From contig JANQOQ010000006.1 in assembly GCA_028285755.1 (NCBI GenBank), positions 496,001-560,000 of the forward strand: a DNA stretch of 64,000 nucleotides. Reading direction: 5' to 3'. Below are positions 49,277-58,847 of this stretch, piece after piece (the first letter of the stretch is position 1; the number at the start of each line of letters is the position of its first letter). The position numbers and the translations under genes were made by a program. The notes under the pieces are model-generated. The model searched no databases. It saw only the letters and a list, made by a program, of their open reading frames with translations, and was not told where the DNA came from. Source of the stretch: Puniceicoccaceae bacterium (lineage in GTDB: Bacteria > Verrucomicrobiota > Verrucomicrobiia > Opitutales > JAFGAQ01).

Positions 49277-50198
49277 AGCATACCCTAAAATAAGCATTAT
49301 AGTCCCTTCATATAATCAAGGTTCATATTTACTTGATACCCTGACATCGTTGGTTTCTCAGAGATATAGTAATCTCGAAATTATTGTGATCGATGGGAGA
49401 AGTGCTGACGATTCTCTAGAAATCATCAAAAGTTTTGAACCTCACTTGACATATTGGGTAAGTGAGCCGGATAACGGCCAGGCCCAGGCTATCAATAAAG
49501 GAATGGCACAGGCCACAGGAGATATCGTGAACTGGCTAAATTCAGATGATATGCTGGAACCGGGTGCACTTGAAAGTATAGCAGATAGATGGCAAAGCTT
49601 TTACAATAATCCGCACAATGCCGATAAGCATCTGCTTATTTGCGGGAATGCACGCTTTATTTACGAAGATGAACCGCAAAAAAATTATTTAGAAACGCTT
49701 TATGGTATTAATCTCGAAAACATGATTTGCTACTGGCGCGAAGCCTGTGAGTGGGAGCAGCCAGCAATGTTCTTCCCTCTTAGGCTCTTTAACGAGGTCG
49801 GTGGTTGCGATGAAAGCCAGGATATAGCGATGGATTACGATCTATGGTGCCGTTTGCTGCAACATGCTAAGGCTTTATATACGCAAAAACCATGCGCCAT
49901 AATAAGACGACATGCAGATGCAAAAACCGTCAAATGGGATTATCGCTGCTGGATCGTAAACAGACCTATTTCAAAGCGTTATTGGAATGCCCTCAATACA
50001 CCTGTCAAGCGAAGTGAGTTTAAGTCAAAATACTCAGCCCACTGCACCCGCAAGAGTATAAATCTCTTCTATGATAAAAGGTTTAAAGCATCACACAGCA
50101 TTTTTCTAAGCGGGATGTACATAAGCCCCTTCAGGACGATAAAAAATCTCTTAATGCACAGTATTTCGAGGATTCGCAAGTTACTCCACTTTCGCTAA
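49272..50198 (+). CDS. GT2-family glycosyltransferase with non-standard start codon
   Basis: The frame encodes AYPKISIIVPSYNQGSYL before the first TTG (49350); these residues are the essential GT2 opening strand. The true start must therefore lie upstream, where only CTG (49266), ATT (49272) and ATA occur. ATT at 49272 overlaps the preceding stop TAA and is chosen tentatively, giving 308 residues. Other motifs: VIDGRSADDS (about 41-50), WLNSDDML (about 92-99, DXD-like) and the region MDYDLWCRLLQ. A sequencing error or base change that removed an ATG is possible. Confidence 0.75.
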   Translation: MKAYPKISIIVPSYNQGSYLLDTLTSLVSQRYSNLEIIVIDGRSADDSLEIIKSFEPHLTYWVSEPDNGQAQAINKGMAQATGDIVNWLNSDDMLEPGALESIADRWQSFYNNPHNADKHLLICGNARFIYEDEPQKNYLETLYGINLENMICYWREACEWEQPAMFFPLRLFNEVGGCDESQDIAMDYDLWCRLLQHAKALYTQKPCAIIRRHADAKTVKWDYRCWIVNRPISKRYWNALNTPVKRSEFKSKYSAHCTRKSINLFYDKRFKASHSIFLSGMYISPFRTIKNLLMHSISRIRKLLHFR

Positions 50199-50215
50199 AA
50201 AGTTTCCTTCGTAAC

Positions 50216-51388
50216 ATGCACAAAGCACTTACAGTCTGCCTGTTTGATCGAACTATTTGGGCGGATACTTTACCGCGTAATTCGCACCAAATGGCTCGAG
50301 CTTTATCAAAATACTGCAATGTTATTTATTTTGAGGCCCCTCAAATATCTCTATTGGAGTGTGTTAAAAAGCCATGGAGGCTTTTTTATTTCATAAAAGT
50401 GCTTTTTGCGTGCCCTGTAGTTCTTGATCCAGACTATAACATACATGTAGCCAAAACACTATCCGTGTTTCCTAAACACCGCACATATCAAGGCAAAAAA
50501 TGGGACTCAACACTGCTCAAATATTTCATTAATAAGAGCTTAAAACGGCTAAAGGTGAACAAACCTCATATTTGGGTTTATCGATTATACGCCCTATTAG
50601 CGATTAAAAATGTCAATTATGCCGGTTTAACACTTTCAATAACCGATTCTATTGAGAGTTTTCCACAAAACACAAACCTCCAGAGGCAAGATTTGCTAAG
50701 CCTAGAAGTGAACGCCATGCAAAATGCAGATGCTATTTTTTGCACATCTGAACTTCTTGTAACAAAGGCAAGGCAATATAATTCAAACGTACATTTCCTT
50801 TCAAATGCAGTAGATTATGAATTTTTCGCAGCATCCCATGATCTTCCCAAAGATATCTTGTCAATAGAGAGACCCATTTGTGGCATATTCTCGGTAATCA
50901 ATGAATATAAGACTGACTTAAAATTACTGGAGCAGCTTGCTGATTTGAAAAAAGATGTCTCCTTTTTAGTCATAGGGCCAATAGAGTACAGCGATAACCT
51001 GAGCACCATTGACTTACCTACTCGCCCTAACATCCATTGGTTGGGTTACAAGTCGTATAATAACATCGCCAAGTATCAATCAGCGATGGATATTTTGCTT
51101 ATCACAAACAAGCAAAATTCAAATACTAAAAGTAGTTTTCCCCTTCGCTTTTTTGAGCATTGTGCCACTGGTAAACCCATTATTAGCGTTCCGATGCCTT
51201 CATTAGCTAAGTATTCAGATTATTATTTTGAAGCCAGCGACGCTCCAAGTTTTGCTATGCATATAGAGCATATTTTAGTTTCTGGCATATGCGAACATGA
51301 GGTTGCCGCCAGGCAAAGTATCGCAGCAAAAAATTCCTGGAATGTAAAAGCCCAACAGGCTTTGGAAATCATAGCTAACATTAATTAA
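50216..51388 (+). CDS. GT-B-fold glycosyltransferase (TuaH-like)
   Basis: The 390-residue protein has an N-terminal half with LPRNSHQMARALSKYCNVIYFEAP (19-42, split across a helix and strand). The middle has IFCTSELLVTKARQYNSNVHFLSNAVDYEFF (about 170-200). The donor half (about 215-390) includes FLVIGPIEY and FPLRFFEHCATGKPIISVPMP (about 310-330). This matches the TuaH-type GT-B group that also includes the gene at 54605. The substrate is unknown. Confidence 0.75.
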   Translation: MHKALTVCLFDRTIWADTLPRNSHQMARALSKYCNVIYFEAPQISLLECVKKPWRLFYFIKVLFACPVVLDPDYNIHVAKTLSVFPKHRTYQGKKWDSTLLKYFINKSLKRLKVNKPHIWVYRLYALLAIKNVNYAGLTLSITDSIESFPQNTNLQRQDLLSLEVNAMQNADAIFCTSELLVTKARQYNSNVHFLSNAVDYEFFAASHDLPKDILSIERPICGIFSVINEYKTDLKLLEQLADLKKDVSFLVIGPIEYSDNLSTIDLPTRPNIHWLGYKSYNNIAKYQSAMDILLITNKQNSNTKSSFPLRFFEHCATGKPIISVPMPSLAKYSDYYFEASDAPSFAMHIEHILVSGICEHEVAARQSIAAKNSWNVKAQQALEIIANIN

Positions 51389-51396
51389 TACGTATA

Positions 51397-52575
51397 TTGA
51401 AAATCCTCGCCATCACATCCGAGCTGCCCTACCCTCCCACTTATGGCGGTGCGAGACTCAGACAGTTTGAGTTGCTTAAAAGACTTAATGAACCGCATGA
51501 TGTGCATCTCGTTACATTTTGGGAAACGGATGAAGACCAAGAGTTAAATAAGGACCTCAATCAATATCTCACTACTGTAAGTGGCGTCATGAAACCATCA
51601 CCGAGACCCGTTTCAAGCATCGAGGATCGATTTCAGGCAAAGTATTGGCGGTTGACCTGGTCCGAAGAGATGCGCCAACTGATTCAAAAACAAGTGGAGT
51701 CTCTTTCGCCGGATGTTGTTTATGTCAGCCCTGCGCATATGGCGTTTTATCGGGGTACTTTTGGAGATATCCCTTGCTGGTTGGATTTAACCGATTCTGG
51801 CGTGTTGCATACGCAAGCAGATCTAAAACTCGCAAGCGGACTCAAAGCAAAATTGAGGCAACGTCTGAAACTCTCGGCTATTCAGAAATTTGAAAACCAA
51901 TGGATATCTAAATATCAGGCTTGCAGCCTTGTCGCTGAACCAGATGCAAATCAGCTTACAAAACAATTACCCCAGATGCCCATACACGTCATAGAAAACG
52001 GCGTTGATACGGAATATTTCAAGCCCCTGGAAAATATAAAGCCGGAATGTCGGGTAGTGTTCACGGGAACTATGGATTTTGGCCCCAATATTGACGCAGT
52101 CACCTGGTTTTGCACGGAAATATTCCCTACATTAAAGGAACAACTTCCTGAAATTCAATTTGATATTGTGGGGCGTGTGCCCACCCAGGAAGTACAAGAA
52201 CTGGGTAACATAGCAGGCGTAAATGTGCACGGGTATATAGAGGATCTACGCGAAGTTGTCCAAAGAGCCTCAGTTTATGTCTGCCCTATGCGAACCGGCG
52301 CAGGCATGAAGAATAAGATACTCGAAGCAATGGCTATGGGTATGCCGATTGTGACCACACGCGCAGGGGCAGCAGGGCTGAAGATTACTCCGGGTAAAGA
52401 AATGTATATCCAGGATCAGGCAGATAGTTTTGCCAGCACTGTTTTAAACATACTCAAACACCATTCTCGACACAATACAATGAGAGAAGAAGGGCGAAAC
52501 TATGTATTAAAAAACCACTTGTGGCAAAATTCCGCTAGAAAACTATCCACAAAGTTACAAGATTTGATAGAGTAA
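51397..52575 (+). CDS. GT4-type glycosyltransferase similar to exosortase-associated sugar transferases
   Basis: The 392-residue protein starts at TTG 51397 with MKILAITSELPYPPTYGGARLRQ split over the conserved strand and loop (1-23). The donor half has VFTGTMDFGPNIDAVTWF (about 218-235), VGRVPTQEV (about 255-263) and PMRTGAGMKNKILEAMAMGMPIV (about 305-327). This pattern resembles the sugar transferase associated with the exosortase/EpsH1 system. It lies 8 bp after the previous gene. Cytosolic, membrane-peripheral; sugar specificity unknown. Confidence 0.8.
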   Translation: MKILAITSELPYPPTYGGARLRQFELLKRLNEPHDVHLVTFWETDEDQELNKDLNQYLTTVSGVMKPSPRPVSSIEDRFQAKYWRLTWSEEMRQLIQKQVESLSPDVVYVSPAHMAFYRGTFGDIPCWLDLTDSGVLHTQADLKLASGLKAKLRQRLKLSAIQKFENQWISKYQACSLVAEPDANQLTKQLPQMPIHVIENGVDTEYFKPLENIKPECRVVFTGTMDFGPNIDAVTWFCTEIFPTLKEQLPEIQFDIVGRVPTQEVQELGNIAGVNVHGYIEDLREVVQRASVYVCPMRTGAGMKNKILEAMAMGMPIVTTRAGAAGLKITPGKEMYIQDQADSFASTVLNILKHHSRHNTMREEGRNYVLKNHLWQNSARKLSTKLQDLIE

Positions 52576-52594
52576 ACACCACCATTAACAGACA

Positions 52595-53467
52595 ATGCTA
52601 CAGAAAATAAAAAACATTAAGCGCAAAATCTTCAAAAAAAATCCATATCTGGTTGATGTTATCAAGACCAGCCCAACTGAAATCGAATCGTTAATATACA
52701 AACGGTTTTACAACCAACCATTTAGTAATGAACCCCTCGGTAACCGGAATGAGTATTTATCAATTTGGGAAAAAGCCAAAAGCGAATCCTTCCCAAAGAT
52801 TGACGAAGTTGAGGCAAAATATGGTTATGCGATTGACATCGAATGGATGCATGAACTGGCGCTCCAAACACAGGTAGTAAAGAAAGAGTCTGATATTTGT
52901 TACCAGCATGGCAGATTATTGTATACGACACTCTCCCACTACATTTCAGAAAACAGTTCAAATTACATAAATATTTTGGAGACGGGCACGGCACGGGGAT
53001 TTTCCAGTCTATGTATGGCTAAAGCGCTTCATGACAATAAAGCGAATGGCAAAATACTTACCTTGGATGTACTACCTCATACGACTGAAATGTATTGGAA
53101 CTGTATTGAGGATACGAATGGCCCATGCACACGTGAATCTCTGCTTAGTAAATACAAGGATCTCACGGAAGAATATATCATATACTCTCAAGGATACACT
53201 GATGTTCAACTCAGCAAAATCTCTATACCCAGAGTCCATTTCGCCTTCCTGGATGCAGCGCATACCTTTGATGCAGTTATGAATGAATTCAGCTATGTAG
53301 AAAACAAACAATCACAGGGAGATTACATATTTTTCGATGATTATACGCCTGCCTTGTTTCCTGGTGTGGTTGATGCGATCGATAAAATCTGCGAAGAAAA
53401 TCAATATTCTAAAGAAATAATCACCATTAGTGAACAAAGGGGTTACGTGATTGCCCGCAAGCTTTAG
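52595..53467 (+). CDS. SAM-dependent methyltransferase-like protein (Methyltransf_24 type)
   Basis: The 290-residue protein has a charged N-terminal region (1-110), then a Rossmann-type domain: ILETGTARGFSSLCMAKAL (about 128-146) as the cofactor-binding loop, LDVLPHT (about 158-164) as strand 2, VHFAFLDAAHTFDAVMNEF (about 214-232) and YIFFDDYTP (about 243-251). This is the plan of class I methyltransferases resembling cephalosporin-hydroxylase or macrocin-type enzymes. The end overlaps the next gene by 17 bp. Function in sugar methylation is inferred from position. Confidence 0.7.
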   Translation: MLQKIKNIKRKIFKKNPYLVDVIKTSPTEIESLIYKRFYNQPFSNEPLGNRNEYLSIWEKAKSESFPKIDEVEAKYGYAIDIEWMHELALQTQVVKKESDICYQHGRLLYTTLSHYISENSSNYINILETGTARGFSSLCMAKALHDNKANGKILTLDVLPHTTEMYWNCIEDTNGPCTRESLLSKYKDLTEEYIIYSQGYTDVQLSKISIPRVHFAFLDAAHTFDAVMNEFSYVENKQSQGDYIFFDDYTPALFPGVVDAIDKICEENQYSKEIITISEQRGYVIARKL

Positions 53468-54608
53468 CAATCTTAACGCTATCGAGTTTCCTGCAAAAGT
53501 CGCTCACCTCGTTATCTCGCTTAATAACGGAGGTCTTGAAAATCTCGTTTGCCTTTGGGCGAATGAGCGGAATAACAAACATCCCAGATCAACTTTCGTT
53601 ATTTGTTTGGATGAATTCGGCGAACTCTCATCCAGAATAAATGCAGATTCTCTTTTCTGCGCAGACGCAAAACGTAGCAAGTTCCCGTATGATCGCGCCG
53701 CAGTAAACCGAATGCAGAACTTTCTGCAAAAGAATGGCATTCAGCTTATCCATTCCCATAACCTCACTGCGCATCAGTATGGTGTTCTCTGTAGCAAAAA
53801 AGCTAATACAAAGCACATCCAGACATTGCATGGTTTTAACCTTCATGGCGACAACTGGAAGAACCGTCTGCGCGGGAGTATGCTCAGCAAATTAACACCC
53901 ATGCATACAGCTGTGTCGCAAAATGTCGCTACATGGGCTCAAAAAAACTACCGAATTCCCGACAAGAAAATCGAGGTTATTCAAAACAGCGTACAAGCCC
54001 ACAACCCAACAGACCCAGAAGAACTAAGGGGCATCCGATCGGCTCTAAATATTGATGAAACATCCCTCATTTTAGGTTCCACGGGCAGACTCGCACATGT
54101 GAAAGGGTGGGATCTCTTTTTTCCGGTATTCAAGAAATTGATAAGTAACTTCCCGGACACCCGAATTCATCTTGTATTGGTGGGCGATGGGTCGGAAAAA
54201 ACACGTTTGGAGTCGCTCGCAGATGAATTGGGCATTGCTGATCAAGTCCACCTTGCTGGATTTCAACAAAACTGTACGCCCTACTACGATTTGTTTGATC
54301 TGTTTATTATGCCATCCCGAAGCGAAGGGCTTTCGGTGGCGCTCTTGGAAGCCATGGCAGCCGGATGTCCCTGTATTGTCACAACTGTAGGAGAGCATAC
54401 GAGGATCATTCAGGAAAGCATGGGTGGAGACTTACTTGAACCGGACAAAACAACCCATTGGGAAAACACTATAGCTCCATTTATTAAATACAGCGAAAAG
54501 CGAAGCGCTGCGGGCATGCATGCTCAGCAATATGTATCCAAGCATTATATGCTTGAGCAAACGATGCAGGCCTATGAAGGACTTTATAATCAATTAGTAT
54601 CGGCATGA
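53451..54608 (+). CDS. GT4-type glycosyltransferase
   Basis: The 385-residue protein starts at a TTG (53451) and has VAHLVISLNNGGLENLV (17-33), the GT4 N-terminal glycine-rich loop. Also present are LIHSHNLTAHQYG (about 98-110), a donor-half strand LGSTGRLAHVKGWDLFFPVF (about 209-228) and PSRSEGLSVALLEAMAAGCPCIV (about 292-314) with the E-x7-E motif. It is a retaining transferase in the cytosol. Start and end overlap the neighbours (17 bp and 4 bp), so it belongs to the same transcript. Confidence 0.87.
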   Translation: MPASFSNLNAIEFPAKVAHLVISLNNGGLENLVCLWANERNNKHPRSTFVICLDEFGELSSRINADSLFCADAKRSKFPYDRAAVNRMQNFLQKNGIQLIHSHNLTAHQYGVLCSKKANTKHIQTLHGFNLHGDNWKNRLRGSMLSKLTPMHTAVSQNVATWAQKNYRIPDKKIEVIQNSVQAHNPTDPEELRGIRSALNIDETSLILGSTGRLAHVKGWDLFFPVFKKLISNFPDTRIHLVLVGDGSEKTRLESLADELGIADQVHLAGFQQNCTPYYDLFDLFIMPSRSEGLSVALLEAMAAGCPCIVTTVGEHTRIIQESMGGDLLEPDKTTHWENTIAPFIKYSEKRSAAGMHAQQYVSKHYMLEQTMQAYEGLYNQLVSA

Positions 54609-55735
54609 GTGGCTTTGTCGTATTTACGAAAGACTGGAATGACATTCCCACGAGCGGAATGCACATCCCCTGGCGTCTTGGTAAAATCGACAACCTATTA
54701 TGGATTAGCTCGATCGGAACAAGAAAGCCTGCTTTATCATCCGGACGAGACATGGGGCGTATCTTCAAACGCCTCAAATCCATATTCTCAAAAGCAAATC
54801 ACAAAAAAGACAAAATATGGGTTAAAGTACCGGTTCTCTTACCCAAAGCTTCCAGTAAATTGGAAATTACTATCAATCGCTGGCTATTAAAATGGCAACT
54901 CAAAGGGGATTTAAAGCGGCTCAGAATTTCTAACCCTGAGGTTTGGAGCTTCGTCCCCAACAGTGGCGATTACATTGATATTTTTGATCCCTCCAAAAAA
55001 GTCTACTATTGTGTAGACGATTGGGGAGAAATGAAGGGTTTGGATAAGGACTGGATCCAGCCAAAAGAAGATGATCTGCTAAGTAAATGCGACTGGATAT
55101 TTGCCACTTCCAAGTATCTCCAGAGTAAGCTGCAAAAACGAACCTCTAATACGATAAACTACGCCCCCCATGGTGTTGATTTTGAGCATTTTTCCAAGGC
55201 AGTTGACAGAAATCTTCCTATTCCCACCCAAGCACAAAGCCTGAGGCGGCCTTTAGTTGGATTTATTGGCACCCTGGATCACCGTATCGACTTAGAATTA
55301 CTTTCAAATATCATCAAAGCACTCACAGATTTTGATTTCGTATTTATTGGACCGGAACGAGTTGATTTTTCGAGTCTAAAACAGTTCAGTAACGCTCATT
55401 TTCTGGGCTTGCAGCCGTACTCTATACTGCCTGATTTTTGCCAAGCTTTTGAATGCGCGATTATCCCATACAAGGCAAATGACATTTATAATCAAAGTAT
55501 AAACCCAATCAAAGTTAAGGAATTTCTAGCAGCAGGGGTACCTGTGATCGCTTCAGGCTTACCTGAACTCTCAAAAATGCCCCATGTGACCATTGCTGGC
55601 AGCTTAGAGCAATGGATCAAAAGTATTTCAAACACTCAAGATAGCTGTGACAGGCATACCATATCCTCAAGCGTACAGGCCGATAGCTGGGATAAACGGT
55701 TTTTGGAAATTCGCAGCACTCTGGAAGGCAGGTAA
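54605..55735 (+). CDS. GT-B-fold glycosyltransferase (TuaH-like)
   Basis: The 376-residue protein begins SGFVVFTKDWNDIPTSGMH (2-20), with a helical middle containing YYCVDDWGEMKG (about 139-150) and IFATSKYLQSKLQ (about 168-180). A donor half follows with VGFIGTLDHRIDLELL (about 220-235), FVFIGPERVDFSS and NPIKVKEFLAAGVPVIASGLPEL (about 300-322). It is related in layout to the gene at 50216. It probably transfers one sugar of the repeat unit. The ATG overlaps the previous stop (ATGA). Confidence 0.8.
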   Translation: MSGFVVFTKDWNDIPTSGMHIPWRLGKIDNLLWISSIGTRKPALSSGRDMGRIFKRLKSIFSKANHKKDKIWVKVPVLLPKASSKLEITINRWLLKWQLKGDLKRLRISNPEVWSFVPNSGDYIDIFDPSKKVYYCVDDWGEMKGLDKDWIQPKEDDLLSKCDWIFATSKYLQSKLQKRTSNTINYAPHGVDFEHFSKAVDRNLPIPTQAQSLRRPLVGFIGTLDHRIDLELLSNIIKALTDFDFVFIGPERVDFSSLKQFSNAHFLGLQPYSILPDFCQAFECAIIPYKANDIYNQSINPIKVKEFLAAGVPVIASGLPELSKMPHVTIAGSLEQWIKSISNTQDSCDRHTISSSVQADSWDKRFLEIRSTLEGR

Positions 55736-55738
55736 CTT

Positions 55739-57799
55739 TTGACTGATAAAAAAAGCAAAAAGCTGGAAACCATCCGCGTTGGCTTGATAGGCGCAGGCAA
55801 TATCTCCCAATTTCACCTTCAGGCACTCGGGCGAATCAAGGAAGTAAGTGTTGAGATCATTGTAGACCTTGATGAAACCATGGCTGAGAACCGGGCGGCT
55901 GAGTATGATATTCCTGCATTTAGTTCCAACATTTCAGATCTTTACACGCATAAGCTTGATGTCGTCCATATCGCAACACCGCCTTCAACGCATGCTACCC
56001 TAGCCTGTGAAGCACTCAACAAAGGGTGCCATGTGATAGTGGAAAAACCTATGGCGACTACACAGGAAGATTGTCACCGCATGATCGACACAGCTAAAGC
56101 TGCAAATCGGCATTTGACGGTGAATCATTCATTACTTTTTGACCCATTTATCCGAAAAGCACTTAATTGGGTGGATGCGGGTAAAATTGGTGAGGTAATC
56201 GCTGTGGATTACTTTAGATCTTCAGACTACCCACCTTTTCCTGCGGGAAAACTCCCTCCCCAGTATCAGGAAGGAGGATATCCATTTAGAGATATTGGCA
56301 TCCATGGCCTGTATTTGATAGAGGCATTGTTGGGAAACATCCTGGATGCAAAATTGCAACATTGGAGACGAGGCGGAGACCCCTATCTATTCGCAGATGA
56401 ATGGCGTACGCAAATTGAATGCGAACGAGGCACCGGTCAAATGTGGTTATCCTGGAACAACCGTCCACTCGAAAACCGCCTTTACGTTCGAGGCAGCCTA
56501 GGGGTCATTGAAGTGGACTTGTTTTCAATGTATGTAACTTGCAAAAGGAAATTACCCGGACCCCAAATCGCCAGTCGTATCCTTAACCCGATTTTTGCAT
56601 CCCAATCCACATTCAATCAAGTCGCATGGAATGTCACAAAGGTTTTCCGGAAGAAGCTACGCCGCTTTCATGGAGTGCAATCTTTTGTAGAGGATTTTTA
56701 TGAGCAGTTAAAACAAGAGAACCCACCCACAGTAAATGCCGAAGATGCGATGCGGGTAACTGACTGGAATGAACGGCTTGCAGCGCCTGTTGATCACGCA
56801 AAACGTGATGCGCTCAAGTCTTTGAAATACACTATTGGGACGGAAACACTGGTAACCGGAGGAAATGGATTTATAGGTTCACAACTCGTTAAAAAACTCA
56901 TAAACCAAGGTGAAAAAGTAAGACTGCTGGTGCGCCGTACCCCGAAGGTTATAAACTTTGAAAATATTGAATATCATGTTGGGGATCTGGGAGATACAGA
57001 ATTCGTAAACAAGGCGATGGTGGGCATTAAGACGGTGTATCACCTGGGTGCCGGGATGAAGGGAGCCGCCGAAGACTTTAAACGCAGTACGATTGCCGGT
57101 ACTCAAAACGTAGTGGATGCAGCGATTAAAGAATCTGTAGAGAATTTCATATATATAAGCTCGATGAGTGTCATCCACGCTTTGGATAAAAGTAAAAAGC
57201 CGATTGACGAGGAGTCAGCGCTGGAAACACATCCAGAAAAAAGGGGGGCATACACCCAAACTAAACTCGAAGCAGAAACCCTCATCCAAAAGGCAATTAC
57301 AGAACGGCATTTACCTGCAAAAATTATTCGTCCCGGGCAAGTATTTGGAGAGGGAGTTCCGTTGATAAATGGGGCGGTTGGCAGAAAAACAGGCAATCAT
57401 TATGTGGTTTTTGGAAATGGTAAGGTAATACTCCCGCTCATATATGTAGAAGACCTCGTAGAAAGTATTTTGCTCGTCGCAACCCGGGGCAGTAACGGTC
57501 AATTATACCACGCCATTGATACTGCTCATAAAGTGGATCAAAACACCCTGCTCAAACTGTATCATAAAGATAGCGGTAAAACGTCCATTAAGCACATCCC
57601 ACTAATATTTATTGATTTACTGGGATTTGGTGCTGAATTGCTATTTCGCATACTCGGCAAACGGGTACCCATTCGGTATCGTATTCGATCAGCATCATCG
57701 AGCCTGCATGGCCCCTGCAAACCCCTGGAAAATCTGGGCTGGAAGGCGCGGGTTGGCGTCCTGGAAGGTATCCGGCGTGTGATTGAGGCAGAGTCATGA
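55739..57799 (+). CDS. fusion of Gfo/Idh/MocA oxidoreductase and SDR-type sugar epimerase/dehydratase
   Basis: This 686-residue chain starts at TTG 55739. Residues 11-350 form a Gfo/Idh/MocA domain: VGLIGAGNISQFHL (14-27, NAD loop), VEKPMATT (101-108, conserved EKP) and GIHGLYLIEAL (187-197). Residues 367-686 form an extended SDR: TLVTGGNGFIGSQL (370-383) and the active-site YTQTK (505-509) with a preceding serine in ISSMSV. The two halves could act in successive steps on a nucleotide sugar or linked sugar. A short linker joins them with no sign of frameshift. It overlaps the next gene by 4 bp. Confidence 0.85.
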   Translation: MTDKKSKKLETIRVGLIGAGNISQFHLQALGRIKEVSVEIIVDLDETMAENRAAEYDIPAFSSNISDLYTHKLDVVHIATPPSTHATLACEALNKGCHVIVEKPMATTQEDCHRMIDTAKAANRHLTVNHSLLFDPFIRKALNWVDAGKIGEVIAVDYFRSSDYPPFPAGKLPPQYQEGGYPFRDIGIHGLYLIEALLGNILDAKLQHWRRGGDPYLFADEWRTQIECERGTGQMWLSWNNRPLENRLYVRGSLGVIEVDLFSMYVTCKRKLPGPQIASRILNPIFASQSTFNQVAWNVTKVFRKKLRRFHGVQSFVEDFYEQLKQENPPTVNAEDAMRVTDWNERLAAPVDHAKRDALKSLKYTIGTETLVTGGNGFIGSQLVKKLINQGEKVRLLVRRTPKVINFENIEYHVGDLGDTEFVNKAMVGIKTVYHLGAGMKGAAEDFKRSTIAGTQNVVDAAIKESVENFIYISSMSVIHALDKSKKPIDEESALETHPEKRGAYTQTKLEAETLIQKAITERHLPAKIIRPGQVFGEGVPLINGAVGRKTGNHYVVFGNGKVILPLIYVEDLVESILLVATRGSNGQLYHAIDTAHKVDQNTLLKLYHKDSGKTSIKHIPLIFIDLLGFGAELLFRILGKRVPIRYRIRSASSSLHGPCKPLENLGWKARVGVLEGIRRVIEAES

Positions 57800-58800
57800 A
57801 ACCAACAGTAACCGTATTTATTCCCTGCTATAATGAGGAATTCACAATAGTACGACTGTTGGATGCACTTGCCACCCAATCCTATCCACAGGAGAACATC
57901 GATATTCTCCTGGTCGATGGGATGTCTACAGATAAGACACGGAGAATCGTCGAGGATTACCTCGCTGAAAGAACCCTTAAACTAAAGATACTCGACAATC
58001 CCCGACGCATCATTCCTGCAGCACTCAATATTGGAGCAAACGCTGCAACGGGGGAAGTACTGATCCGCATGGATGCCCATTCAGTGCCGAATCCCAATTA
58101 CGTAGAACTGTGCGTTGAGAATCTGATTGCAGGCAAAGGAGACAATGTGGGCGGTAAGTGGAATATCCAGGCTGCACAAACTAGTTACACTGCAAAATCC
58201 ATCGCTATAGCAGCAGCACATCCCCTGGGGTCAGGAGGTGCAAGTTATCGTTCAGGAGACGAGGCTAAAACAGTAGATACCGTACCTTTTGGAGCTTTCT
58301 ACAAAAAAACCTACATAGCCAATGGGCCTTTTGATGAAACACTGCTTGCGAATGAGGATTACGAATGGAATGCCCGCTTGATTAAAAACGGCGGTAAAGT
58401 ATGGTTCGACCCGGCAATTGAGTGTATCTACTTTTCCAGGTCCAGTTTATCCGGGCTCAGAAAACAGTATTTCAACTATGGATACTGGAAGCTCAAAATG
58501 CTCCAAAGATACCCGGATACGCTCAGACTCAGGCAATTGATACCCCCTCTCGCATGCCTAATACTATTAGGCAGTTTGATTTTAGCACTAATATTTTTAG
58601 GCCTGGGGAAACTACTCATAGCTTCCGCCGTTTTTAGTATAATAGCACTCTATGTTACTCTATTATACGCTGTCCTCATGTTTACTCGACCCAATAAACT
58701 TTCCCTAATTCCAGGCATTACTTTGTCTGTCATAATCATGCAGCTTAGCTGGGGCGCTGGCTTCTTATTTAGTTTTGTAAAAAGAAGCCCAAGCTATTAA
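57796..58800 (+). CDS. GT2 glycosyltransferase with C-terminal membrane helices (ExoA-like)
   Basis: The 334-residue protein has PTVTVFIPCYNEEFTIVRLL (3-22), LLVDGMSTDKT (about 37-47), IRMDAHSVP (about 91-99, DXD-type), FDETLLANEDYEWNARLIKNGG (about 178-199), and three membrane helices after residue 250. The layout and the segment GEVLIRMDAHS are close to succinoglycan-type ExoA transferases. It probably adds a sugar to a lipid-linked intermediate at the inner membrane. The start overlaps the fusion gene by 4 bp. Confidence 0.88.
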   Translation: MKPTVTVFIPCYNEEFTIVRLLDALATQSYPQENIDILLVDGMSTDKTRRIVEDYLAERTLKLKILDNPRRIIPAALNIGANAATGEVLIRMDAHSVPNPNYVELCVENLIAGKGDNVGGKWNIQAAQTSYTAKSIAIAAAHPLGSGGASYRSGDEAKTVDTVPFGAFYKKTYIANGPFDETLLANEDYEWNARLIKNGGKVWFDPAIECIYFSRSSLSGLRKQYFNYGYWKLKMLQRYPDTLRLRQLIPPLACLILLGSLILALIFLGLGKLLIASAVFSIIALYVTLLYAVLMFTRPNKLSLIPGITLSVIIMQLSWGAGFLFSFVKRSPSY

Positions 58801-58847
58801 AATCTTGAAAAGGTGACGATCTAAATACTAAGAAACGTGAAAAGCAC

